A stretch of 64,000 nucleotides of DNA from Liolophura sinensis (lineage: Eukaryota > Mollusca > Polyplacophora > Chitonida > Chitonidae): contig NC_088306.1 in NCBI RefSeq assembly GCF_032854445.1, forward strand, positions 29,173,764 to 29,237,763. The letters run 5' to 3'. The stretch's first letter is position 1. Every line of letters begins with the position of its first letter. The notes beneath the pieces are model-generated. The model had not been told where the DNA came from and ran no database searches. It saw only the letters and a list, made by a program, of their open reading frames with translations. Made by a program: the position numbers and the translations under genes. This document shows, one piece after another, positions 1 through 11,855 of the stretch.

Positions 1-720
1 GCGCCATAGGTTCGGCAATGGAGTCGATTTGATACGTCCTTTACCGACAGGCTATTGTCAAGAGAGCCCACATTCTATAGTTTCTGAAAACTCTTCCATC
101 TAGGACATTGCAAGTGGGTAAATTACGGACATTTTACCGGGCGTTTAGAACATATTCTACGTACATATACCTAAATGAGTCATAACATCCTATCTAAAAC
201 AGCTGCAAAAACTGTCAGAAAACGCCAAATTATTTAACAAAACTTTAACTTCATGTTGGCATTTCATAAACTGTCACTCTCCACGATTAGGCAGTGTGAC
301 AGTTTGGGACCAAGACCAAAACTCGCCTCAATGACTAGAGAGCACCTTAAAGGTCGTAACTCCGCAACCGGAAGTTTGAAATTTCTTTTGGTCAGGTGTT
401 GCTTGTTAGGGCCGATATATGATACGCGAGCGCTTTTATTTTGCTTATTATTTATGTGATTGTAGTAAATTTGTCAATTTCAATCTCAAAACTATGTATC
501 CCCTAACTTACGCGTGGTACTATGCCTTACCACTACATTCAGGTTACACATTAATCTTCAACATATCAAAAATCAACCAAGCATAACCACCATTTTTGTT
601 AAAGTGAAGTTACCTTGGTACCTCTAGTAGGGTGGGCAATAGGTATTGATAGTTGAAGTTTACCTTATGGTACACGCACATGATCAGCCTGTGGATTTGT
701 TAATGGAGTTTTAAAAGAGA
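1..720. other. no recognisable feature
   Basis: AT-rich sequence. Short open frames only; no splice-flanked coding block or repeat recognised. Confidence 0.4.
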
Positions 721-765
721 GATTTGGTCTCTTGTCTATCGTCTGGAAGAACAGCGTAATTTATT

Positions 766-981
766 TAACATCACAAAGTTTCTACATGAATAACAAATTC
801 TTATTTATTTTTACCAACGTTCCGAAGAACATTCTAACATCGTTGTCAAACATGCTTGACAACGATGTTAGAATGCTTGATAACGATGTTAGAATGCTTG
901 ATAACGATTCTATAATGTACATCGAAAGGTTGGTAAAATGAAATCATAATTTGTTATCCATTTAGAAGCTTTGTGATGTAA
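766..981. mobile_element. MITE-like long palindrome with internal duplications
   Basis: Outer arms 766-822 and 926-981 are near-perfect reverse complements (aacatcacaaag against ctttgtgatgt, then ataacaaatt against aatttgttat, then taccaac against gttggta). An inner perfect 20-bp stem lies at 830-849 and 856-875 with a 6-nt loop. The 3' inner arm has been copied again in tandem at about 876-916 (unit cttgataacgatgttagaatg, about 21 bp). No transposase is present, so this would be a non-autonomous element. Confidence 0.65.
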
Positions 982-1009
982 TACTGTCAACTTTTATATC
1001 ACTTGTAAT

Positions 1010-1145
1010 TTATTTTTATTTATTTATTTATTTGTTTGTTTCAATGCTGTTTAATTTCATGTTCAATAATGTTTCACTTATTACTTATATAATGGTGGTC
1101 AGTATCGGGGGTGGAGGAAACCGGATTGCCCGGGTTAAACCACCG
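1010..1145 (-). mobile_element. diverged SINE remnant (family 1)
   Basis: An atttattt-rich tract followed by motifs of the common SINE read in reverse (tttcactta, ataatggtgg, ggaggaaaccgg). Confidence 0.45.
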
Positions 1146-1149
1146 ACGT

Positions 1150-2621
1150 TTGGTAAATTACTGCAGAACTTTCCGTTACGTGACGCACAGATATGTACAT
1201 CATAATGGTAGAAGATCATTCTCCATTCTCCAGCGAACGTAAGATTGTCCAACGAGTGTTGTGGACCTCACAACGGCCCCACGACCTGTTGGAAAAGAGG
1301 GATGTAAAAAAATCCGTTGTCCAGGAACGGTTTTGAGCCCAAGCCGCTTGTTTCAGAGAGCGTTAGAAAGGCAAGCATTTCTAACAGCTGGATGACTGTG
1401 CACACCCCAACACTGTTGTGTAAGATCACTTCCTACCTAGACTTGGCAGATGTTTCTTAGTTAAGTTCACTTCAAAAATTGGAGATTATTTGGGTCGATC
1501 AACTCGTTTTATCTGTGATATGGAAGAGGCGTTCATGTTTAAAGAACTTGGTCAAATTACTTATCAGCTTACATTAACACTACTGATGTTGTACCGGTCC
1601 GAGTATACTGTGGTAAGATAAGGTGAAGAGCAATGCGAAGTTCCTGGAACTGTGGCATGGGTTTTTTTTTTAATTTAGAAAATAAAAAAACTCTCAGTCC
1701 GCTTTCCTCGTATTGAGAAAATACTAACCCGTGGCTGACGATTACCCTAGATGTTAATTATATTGTCATCTTGTTCTCGTAGAGTAAGGCAAATTCTCTC
1801 TTACTGCACCACGGGTGTCATAAATTCCACAGAGTTCACAGTTTTTTCAGGTAATTACCGCAAGCTTTGACACAAGTGCCGGCCGTAGTTACCAGGTTAG
1901 TCGGATTTGTGTTACCTGTGGCAAGCGTACAGTTCCTGTCGTTAAGAATACATGGACGGACATCCTCGATGGTCGTTAGGACTGCTCTGCAGCTGGCCTC
2001 CGCTGTCAGCAAGGCATCCCGTTAGTTAACATGTCTTTCCCTTGGTAGTCTCTCGACCCTGGGAAGTGGACATACCGTTATTTCGAAGTGCCAATTCAGG
2101 CGAGGAATCGTCCACACGCAGGCCGTCAAAGCTGACGAAGGTGCCTTGCCGAGATAGACCATCAGTGCTAAGGAAAGCAGTACGGCTTGTCTGATTCCAC
2201 GCCATCATAAAGGGTCCAATCGATTCTCCCTGAAACCTTTCTCTTCCAGTCTCTCTCGATCCCTCGCTCTCCTCAAAGGTGGCAATTAGTCAACGGAAGC
2301 CTCTGTGACGGTGGTGTGAGCTATGCGCTCTCGCCCAGGCTGTTGGAGGCACCTCGTTTCGACGCCTAATATATTTAAACTGCCGTTTAGACAAACATCA
2401 CTCGGTTCCGTGCTAATCAGTCTGATGAGCTCCACGTGATTTCTTCCCTGACTTAGAGGTATGTAAGTTAAGCCCTACATAGTCTCGATTTTCTTCGTCC
2501 ATTATATAGGCCAGTCGTAAAGAAATTGGGAGTTTGTATATGCTTGCAGCTCGGGATGGTGTAGTTGTTTTACTGAAGAGTAGACTCTCAGGAATGTGTA
2601 GATACGCTCTGAAATACAGCT
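1150..2621. other. no gene; dispersed repeat fragment at about 1170-1440
   Basis: The part near 1170-1440 (cgtgacgcacagatatg, then aacgagtgttgtgga) is similar to stretches at about 19917-20060 and 46115-46210, so it belongs to a dispersed repeat. Nothing else recognised. Confidence 0.35.
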
Positions 2622-2816
2622 GTTAACTTTAATTGAAAGTTTGTTGCCTGAGTGATGCTAGAGTGTATTCTGTTGTTATAGCACAATATTGTGTCACAGT
2701 GAACATCTTTATGCTGCATACAGTAGAATATGTGTGTTATATTTAACAGAACAATCTGCTAAATGACAGAATCATTCTAGCATCACCCAGACAACAGACT
2801 TTATGTTAAAATTAAC
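2622..2816. mobile_element. MITE-like element with about 50-bp terminal inverted repeats
   Basis: Left end gttaactttaattgaaag...gatgctaga is the imperfect reverse complement of the right end tctagcatc...aaaattaac. The interior, about 95 bp, has no coding capacity. Confidence 0.65.
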
Positions 2817-2871
2817 ACATTAGGTTTTTGAGTGTACATAACTTGAATACTGACCCCAGGACGTTTCTTAA

Positions 2872-3485
2872 GACTGTTTACCGTGGAGATATCCACTAGT
2901 TTCTGAGCGGTATTAGATGTTTACCGTGGAGATATCCACTAGTTTCTGAGCGATATTAGATGTTTACCGTGGAGATATCCACTAGTTTCTGAGCGATATT
3001 AGATGTTTACCGTGGAGATATCCACTAGTTTCTGAGCGATATTAGATGTTTACCGTGGAGATATCCACTAGTTTCTGAGCGGTATTAGATGTTTACCGTG
3101 GAGATATCCACTAGTTTCTGAGCGATATTATATGTTTACCGTGGAGATATCCACTAGTTTCTGAGCGGTATTAGATGTTTACCGTGGAGATATCCACTAG
3201 TTTCTGAGCGATATTATATGTTTACCGTGGAGATATCCACTAGTTTCTGAGTGGTATTAGATGTTTACCGTGGAGATATCCACTAGTTTCTGAGCGGTAT
3301 TAGATGCTTACCGTGGAGATATCCACTAGTTTCTGAGCGATATTATATGTTTACCGTGGAGATATCCACTAGTTTCTGAGCGGTATTAGATGTTTACCGT
3401 GGAGATATCCGCTAATTTCCGAGCGATATTGGATGTTTACCGTTAAGACATCCGCTAGTTTCTGAGTGATATTGGACGTTTAGAT
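2872..3485. repeat. minisatellite, 43-bp unit, about 14 copies
   Basis: Unit contains tgtttaccgtggagatatcc then actagtttctgagcg. Copies are nearly identical except the last two or three, which decay towards the right edge. Confidence 0.95.
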
Positions 3486-5437
3486 CACGGTTTATTTCTT
3501 ACAGGTAAAGGTTATAAAAGATACAAGCATTCTGGAACCAAAATGTCACAAAATCACATTTTAAGAAGATATAACTGAGAGTAGCTGATAGCGTTTCCAC
3601 TATTTATTTTGGCTCATACCTTTATAAACTCGAGTAGAGTAGGACACCGTTGGAAACTGCGCTATGAATGTACATGATCCGGGTTACCCGTCTTCAAACA
3701 AAACTTGAATCTTCGTTTCGTTATGTTATGCGGTGTGAGAATTGATTTGCACTAATCTTAGTGTACATTTATTTGGCTTCCAGCATTTGCACTAATATTT
3801 TTGTTCAGTTTCATGATCAAAAACGGATAAGAATAGAATACAGAAACTGGCTAATTCTGACTGCGTGCTGTGATTTGCCTGAGCCCTCCGCCCCTCCATC
3901 TAGCGCATGATGGAGCATTTTGTCTACGTCGTTACCATACCGTCTTCACAATGACACTCATTTGTATGTACGTAAAGAAAATGATAACTTGAATCACTAG
4001 GATTTTGTTTGATTTTTGTTGAATCGTGCTTCTTGCCCACTTATAAACCCGGTTTTATCATAGCCGTCTTAATTACAAATGTCGATATTTACTGAAGTAA
4101 GTGTGCATTGGACCCGCATTTGTTTGATCTTATGCTGTTTTTGATGACCGATCGATACGTTTAATGGTCCAGTGCCTTTCTTCCCAGCCTGACCGGCGTA
4201 ATGGTTCTTCTGGTTGTCTATACATGTACAGGATATGTCCGGTCACGCGTGCACGAAAATTACCCAATCACCGCCTCTTTAACAAACCGGTGTGCGGGTG
4301 CGTGTTATCTCCAGATGGCACGTCTGTCTCTCATTTTGCAATAGACAATAGACAACGACAGCTTACAATTGGACAACGCAATCTTGCCATCGACTAACTG
4401 AAGACTTGAAATTTGACATCTTAAGTTTACAGTTTCTATCCTGCTGATGTTGATGTCGCTCCTTGTGTCTTTGCGTTTCACTGTATAGGGTTTCTGTGAG
4501 AAAGCTCAGGTGTCGATATTCATGCCTCCAGACCTCCTTCATATTTCATCTCAAGCCCAAGACAAAAAGGCAGGCTTACACATATTTTATCTCCTTGTTT
4601 TATTTTCCGGAACAAGCGCAGCCAAGCCCTAGATAAGGTCATACCCTGACAGGCCGTCGCGTGGCTAACGGCAAAAACGAACTCGTTCAGATCGTTAGAA
4701 ATTCGGGTTTCTGGCAGGAAATGCGATTACAATACATCCGATTTGATTACGTCCAGATTCCGACGCATCTTTTTCAGTATCTTGACAATTTTCAAAACAT
4801 GTACTCCCATTGGTTGAGCGATGTGCCGGCAGAAAATAAGTATTTTACCATGGTTACCTCGGCCCAAATACATTAGAGCTAAATAGTTCTTATCGGACTG
4901 CCAGATGAGTTGCCTATGTCGTAAAGACCCTATGTATCCATATGAGTGCCAATTATATTTTAGCTACGGGGCTTGCAAATTGTTACCGTTTAAGCATTTA
5001 GATGAACAGTAACGCTAACTGAGGTAAAAAGACAAGAGGCTGTGTTTCACTAGTTATATGTTGCCATTTACCAATTATCACACTGTCGTCAATGTCCTAG
5101 CATTGCTCTCTATGCTGCAGTCTGTTATCATATACCTGTTGCAGTATGTATCATTACATATCCGAGTGTCAGTTAAATTGCCTATCAGAGTGCATAAAGT
5201 AATGTCGGTGAGAATGCCTATCGGAGTGCATATCCCAATGCCTATCTGATTGCTTGTGGGATTTTCTATCATCTTAGTGCCATTTTGGAAAACCTATTTT
5301 GGGGATGTCTATCAGCGTGCCTGTCGGAGTGTCTGTTTTAGTCCCTATCGTCACTGTTTATCCCATACTAGCTTATTGTTATCGGCATACATTACCTTAT
5401 ACCTGTTAGTGTGATTTTCTGACATGATAAGGTTTGG

Positions 5438-5460
5438 GTCACCTTAGTTGCTAAGGTGAC
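5438..5460. other. perfect hairpin
   Basis: gtcaccttag, loop ttg, ctaaggtgac: a 10-bp perfect stem. There is no run of T after it, and no context to assign a role. Confidence 0.5.
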
Positions 5461-5859
5461 ATTTATTGTCTTACATCTGCTGAAGATTTTGTTTAACAAT
5501 TAGTCTTATGTGTGAGACATACTGGATAATGAAATAGTAATCGTATTTTAAATTGTCTAAATAATAATGTTAGAAAGTAGCTGGCATTTTTTGCGCGAGG
5601 CTATGTACATCAGGAGCACGGTTCCTATTCGTAGAGAAACGGTGCGTTTATTCAATGTAAACACGTAAATCCTACACCTGTCCGTATACAAATGGAAGCA
5701 AAAACCGATTTATTTACCCTAAACAAGCAAAGAAACAAAGATCAATTTGCTAACATAAATGATGTGTCTTGTTTTTGTGGACCATTTGTCGTTTTGGGTT
5801 ATAAATTTTTGGATGCACATTGCATATCATACAATTCATTTCACTACGGAAGCAATTTT

Positions 5860-5895
5860 AGCGTCAGGTGTTCTCTCTCAGTGGAACCTGACGCT
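5860..5895. other. hairpin
   Basis: agcgtcaggt at 5860-5869 pairs perfectly with acctgacgct at 5886-5895 across a 16-nt loop. Confidence 0.5.
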
Positions 5896-8800
5896 TTTAC
5901 AATATTAACCAAACAGAAGTTCTGCTAACTTGGACGTATGAAAGTTAATAATAGTGAAAAATAAGAATAGTATACATGGTGTGTGGCGTTGGTGCCGTGG
6001 GTTGTAACACGTGTTCTTTTTCTAACCCAACATAAGTAAATTGTGCACGTCAGTCAAGCGCAGTTTTGAGCTTATGATTCCGTAAAACAGGGTGTTGCAT
6101 TAAAGAAGCTATACCGCAGATTATTGGGGAAAATTTCATATTCGCTATTCAAATCAAATTTTCTGTCTTTACCTGTAGAAGAGCTGAAATTATTATATTT
6201 CAATAAATATCAGACTCATACTTATACTATTTGTAGTGTTGAAATCATTGTAAATTTGAAAAAGTTATAACGCGACCCGTTTTATAAATTTTAGGAGCTT
6301 TGTTTCGGGTTTTGAAGGGTAACACGGTCTCAAATGAGGCTGACATTTTGGGAAAAGTAATTATTTCGGCTATCTGAAATAACAACAAAAATTCGATTGG
6401 GTTTTACACTGATCGATTTTTTTGTTTTTTGGCCAAAACCTTCCACTATAGCCTCTTTAACCTGCATACTATTTAAAGAAAGATTTCACCGCCTTTTCCT
6501 GAGCAATGTTAGTCTCTCTAAACCAGACCGTCCTAACCTACCGGTACCCTTAGGTCTACGGTCCTCTGCATAAGGAGAATAGAGCAATGTAGTGCCAGTA
6601 AAAAATACATGACAAATACATGTCAATAGAATGGAGGGTGGTTGAATTTTTCCCAGTTGGATTGCCCCCATTATCCGCCTTACATAATTAGTTGCTTTAA
6701 CTGGTATACCTGTATATAGGAATGTTGTTTCACAATGCAGAGTGGCTGGGTTTACTGTCTCCAACTGTGGTGTCCCATAACCCACCTTAGTTGATCTTGT
6801 TTGTATATATCAAAATGTAGTTTTACGATACAAGATAGCGGGATTTATTGCCACCGTCATATTACCCCGTTATCCTTTTTCTCCAATTCGTCGCTGATAC
6901 ACTGTTCTGACAGGTTACATTTGGCAACGTGTCATTCAAGCGGTGGCGCAGAGATGTTCCTGAAGGAGAAGAAAATAAGAGTCATTTTTCCCGTCCTCTT
7001 TCACGAATTGAATTCTCACGGAGCCCACGGGCAAACCGGTGATGATATTGATGACCAGTGTCAGCTCTTCCCCTGTTTTTACTTTACATGTCATCAATTT
7101 CGAGGAAAAGTAATGAAAGTACTGTTAGATTTGATGGCAACGTACGACCATTGGCGGCCAAAGGCCACTGCGATCCGAAATTGGCCTCAATTGTTTTGCA
7201 ATCCATGCGGGCGAGATTGAGTGGCTCCTAGACACGCTGGACGCGAGAGTGTTTTCACAAAGGTCCCCGCTCTGTGATTGATGTACTCCGTGAGCCCATC
7301 ATAGGGACGTATAGTAGTCGTGATCGCACCGTGCCTGTGTGAGTGATAGCACATGGTGTACATCACGATCCCACAAGCAGAGATCACAGATCCTATGTGA
7401 CTCCGCTTTCCATGCAATGTGGAACGGCATGTTCCCACCTGAGTTCGAATTGTACTACATATGCATCATGAATCAAATCTCATCACGTCAACATTTGGAA
7501 AGGTTTATGCAACTCTATAACATGATTCCGCCTCAAAGGATCACCATACCAGACAAATCGATGGTGCATGGTTGGGTTTTAACGTGGGGTTTGTTGAGCA
7601 TATGTAGTTTTTTTTTCACCGTCTCATAATCTGTCTTTGATACTGTTTTCCACCGTTTTTCTGAAGACCCTGGCTTCATTTTTGCCTTTACTGCCTTTAC
7701 TGCCTTTAGTAAAAATCTTATGATATACTCCTCCGGGAAGCCTAATAACACGATTGACCGAGATCGGATAACGTAATCCTCAGTCTACCCTTTAAGGATA
7801 CATCGCAATACAACAAATATTATCTTTATCGAATTTCTGATTAGTGGTTTATGCGGAGTTGCAGCAATATTTCGCTTGACTTTGTAAGATGACTGTCATG
7901 TTTTCACATGGAGAAAAGAAACCATAGCGAGGAGACCACCACTGCATCAAGCCACGTATAAGACAAACTTTCTGAACGAAAACAAAAATGCCTTAGACGG
8001 ATGACAGCAAGACTCGACACAAAGCAGTCTAGACCCTTCTGCAAACTGAGACGTTTGCCACCAAAACATCACCAAAAATATTCATTTTCAGTGACACCTA
8101 AGCATGCTTATCATTGTTTCTAATCGTATGCATAGTTTAACTGAAGTCAACTACTTTAGCCACACGTTTGAGTTCTATATAGGCCTCAGTGAGCATTCAT
8201 GGAGTTTATTGCATTTTAGAATAAGCGGTGGAGCTGTTTTTGTGGAACACACGAAGCTGTCCATCAGTCTCAACCAATGAAACAGGCGACCATCGACAAT
8301 AAAATATAGCTCATTCTGAAGCAGAATCAGCCTTTTTGCTTTCGTTGAGACACCGGCACCAGAGGCCCAGTTGTCATAGAATAAGTTAAACTAAGTTGAT
8401 CAGTCAAAGTATTCAGGGCCCCCACTTGTCCTCAAAATCATTGAATTCAAAGTACTTGGAAGAATTTCAAGACATTGGGAGTCAACTGTTTAAAAATTAA
8501 TCTTTGAAAGTACTTCGTTTACAGTGTTCAAATATCATATTGTGTGATACTCTAAGCACATGTGGACCGATATATAAGCTTCCGAGATTATGTTGGTTTA
8601 TAGCTACATGAATAGTGTACTTTGACTGGCCCTTAAGAGTGCTATATAACATTGGGGCTGCATTGGAAAACAGTTCCCTTCATAGTCGGGAAGCCTGTAC
8701 ACTATAATGAAACAATGCATCATAGTTGACAGAAAACACTCTTTGCCACACACTCTCTCAGTGTTAAACTGCCCGGGATTCATGTATGTTACGATTTTTG

Positions 8801-9837
8801 CTTAAGATGTATGTATAATTAAACGGTATAGTTTCCCCAACTATGCGAAAATGCATCCACTTTTACCAACTGCAAATCGGCATGCAAATCATGGACCAGG
8901 CAAAATATGTGATCTGAGCAGCGAAATCATTACAGAATATACCCGGAGCATAAAAACGCGATAGGTGCTTGTCAAACATATGTTGCCCTCTCAATTGTTT
9001 GCTGACTCGTTAAGCGCGAATATGCGCGGGTTAACAAGCGGCGGTGTTAAATTCCACTGTAAAACCCGTCGTTGTCGGGCCGTGGATTTATTCCCCTAAG
9101 CGGCGGGAAAGTATCGACCAAATACCGAATTACCTCCCGGAAAGCCGCTAAGAGAGGCCATCGAGCCTGTGCTTACAATTTCTTACAACTTGATTCAAAA
9201 GTTCTCCGGACGAGCTGGAAACGGTAATTTCGATCTGGGTTCAGACAAAGAAGAGGTCCTCTTGATATAACCCGTGAACAGTCAGACAGCATTCTTCAGA
9301 CGGATGAGGCTTGATCAAAGTGCAGACAACGTTACAACCTTATGCAGTCTGTAGCGGTTGGATTTTAAAAGATTCTCGTGTTTTTGTCGACACTGTATTG
9401 TGAATAGGGCGCCGGGAATCTAAGACTCGCTGCCAGTGTGCTTGAAGAACAATGAGTACAATACAGCGTCAACACTAGGATATAGTCGTATGATACCATA
9501 CCTTTATTCGTGCTATAGACTGCTGGTGTTCTTTAGGGCACCGCAGACTGTTCTAGGAATGTTCAACCGATGTGTGAAACTCTTGAAATAACTCCGGCGA
9601 CGGCTGGTACAAAAGATATAAAAGTTTACACTTCGGTCACCATAATTGGGTTTACTGAAATAGAAAAGATGCCAAAACTATGAGTACACGGGTCCCTCAA
9701 GCCCACTTTCAAAAAAACTTAAATGGTACAGCTTAGTCACGCGATATGTCATTTTCCAATATGTTTAAATCAATGTGTTTTATTTTAATTATTATGCCTT
9801 ACATCTGCGTGGTTTCAAAATGATCAAAAATTTAAGG

Positions 9838-10892
9838 AATCAATCAGCCTGCTGAGCGGAAAAATCAGCCAAGCCAGTCACTTTGCTGAACAATTCGACA
9901 TGCCAATCACCGAGCTGAACAATCAGCTGAGCCAATCACTGTGCTGAACAATCAGCCAAGCCAACCACTGCGCTGAACAATCAGCTGAGTCAATCAGTGT
10001 GGAGAACAATCGGCCAAGCCAACCACTGTGCTGAACAATCAGCTGAGTCAATCATTGTGCAGAACAATCAGCTGAGTCAATCACTGTGCTGAACAATCAG
10101 CTGAGTCAATCACTGTGCTGAACAATCGGCCAAGCCAACCACTGTGCAGAACAATCAGCCAAGCCAACCACTGTGCTGAACAATCAGCTGAGTCAATCAC
10201 TGTGCAGAACAATCAGCTGAGTCAATCACTGTGCTGAACAATCAGCTGAGTCAATCACTGTGTTGAACAATCAGCCAAGCCAACCACTGTGCTGAACAAT
10301 CAGCCAAGCCAGTCACTTTGCTGAACAATTCGACAAGCCAATCACCGTGCTGAACAATCAGCTGAGCCAATCACTGTGTTGAACAATCAGCCAAGCCAAC
10401 CACTGTGCTGAACAATCAGCCAAGCCAGTCACTGTGTTGAATAATCAGCTGAGTCAATCACTGTGCTGAACAATCAGCTGAGTTAATCACTGTGCTGAGC
10501 AATCAGCTGAGCCAATCACTGTGTTGAACAATCAGCCAAGCCAACCACTGTGCTGAACAATCAGCCAAGCCAACCACTGTGCTGAACAACCAGCCAAGCC
10601 AGTCACTGTGTTGAATAATCAGCTGAGTCAATCACTGTGCTGAACAATCAGCTGAGTCAATCACTGTGCTGAACAATCAGCCCAAGCCAACCACTGTGCT
10701 GAACAATCAGCTGAGCCAATCACTGTGCTGAACAATCAGCTAAGTCAATCACTGTGCTGAACAATCAGCCAAGCCAATCACTGTGCTGAACAATCAGCTA
10801 AGTCAATCACTGTGCTGAACAATCAGCCAAGCCAACCACTGTGCTGAACAATCAGCTGACTCAATCATTTTGCTGAACAATCAGCCAATCCT
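9838..10892. repeat. minisatellite, 29-bp unit, about 36 copies
   Basis: Unit is of the type caatcagctgagtcaatcac then tgtgctgaa. Two main variants (ctgagtcaatc and ccaagccaacc) are mixed along the array in short runs. Confidence 0.95.
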
Positions 10893-10996
10893 ATCTCTTT
10901 AGCTTTTTTTTTTCGCTTCATCTCTGTATCAACATATAACAATATAACTGTATTGCTTATGTTTTTGACCGATATTTCTTTTATTTCTGTTTCTAG

Positions 10997-11168
10997 GCCA
11001 TCGGCGCCACAGCTGCTAGAAGTTCCACATAGACGGAGCCTGAGATCATTTAACCTGGCATCACTGGACAAACGCGAGCTCGGCCTGTCAACTCGTGCGA
11101 ACCGGAAATGGAACTATCCATCATTCAGTGATGTCTGCCCGGCTAGCGTGAAGGATACCGCGGCCTGA
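10997..11168 (+). other. possible upstream exon
   Basis: A textbook acceptor (ttcttttatttctgtttctag) ends at 10996, just after the 29-bp array. The sequence that follows is GC-richer than its surroundings and stays open to a TGA at 11166-11168 in one frame. No clear donor was found. It could be a 5' untranslated exon of the DUF229 gene, or chance. Confidence 0.2.
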
Positions 11169-11169
11169 C

Positions 11170-11855
11170 GGGAAGTGGCAACTTCATTCTGTTTAGCCGA
11201 CATTGCGCTAAATTCTTTGACTGATGGACACCCATGTGGTATTATGTTAGTGCTGAAGAGCTTGTTGGACACATTGTACCGTACGACCGAAGCTGAAGTT
11301 TACCATGTGATGGCAAAATGACTCTCTTCAGTGGTAGTTAGGACTGTCACTACTGTGACATAGTATATAGTCAGTGATACGTCGACGGCACCATTGCCAG
11401 TGATTAATGATATGACTCCAGCACTGTAACCTGTGGTGTCAATTCGCTTGGAGTATTAGTTCAGCCTTACAACATTGATACGTCCTTACAGTTCCACAAC
11501 ACTAAAGGGTATGGCAGGAACGTTGTGGATGGCTCTGCCAGAGGTACGGTACGGAGGCCTGTCAAAGAAGATGTACTGACATTATCCGGAGTCTACTTAG
11601 TGACAGCGATACACCCATGTTCTAGGCTCGGAGTACGCGCAATAGCGATAAGCAGCTTCCTTATCTGATTTACGTTATGCTGAATGACAAGGGCTGTGTT
11701 TCTGTTAAAAAATCAAGCTTTCTCATCGGTAAACTTTGAAACGCGCTGCCAGTTAATACTGGCATAACCCCAGAAGCTCATGCTAGCAACTTGTGCCCGC
11801 GAGAATTTTTACAGGGGAGGTACCGGTGCTAGGGTATTTAGCCAAAGAAAACAGG
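11170..11855. other. upstream of the DUF229 gene; no feature recognised
   Basis: Unique-looking sequence with frequent stops in every frame. It may contain the promoter or 5' UTR. An acceptor-like atttttacag ends near 11815. Confidence 0.3.

Larger units (their letters stand above)
3490..9836. other. long stretch without a supported gene
   Basis: Short open frames only, none with splice-site support or recognisable family similarity. A degenerate tandem of about 20-24 bp (tgcctatcggagtgcatat type) lies at 5155-5345. Two hairpins (5438-5460 and 5860-5895) and a weak inverted-repeat pair (cagtcaaagta at 8404 against tactttgactg at 8617) are the only structures seen. Confidence 0.4.

Noticed and set aside
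2872-3485. CRISPR-like array
   Set aside because: Units are contiguous with no unique spacers, in a eukaryotic genome; it is a minisatellite.
6801-7220. 139-codon frame
   Set aside because: No recognisable domain, no splice context; composition looks like chance.
8404-8627. MITE with cagtcaaagta ends
   Set aside because: Only about 11 bp of inverted match, too short to separate from chance.
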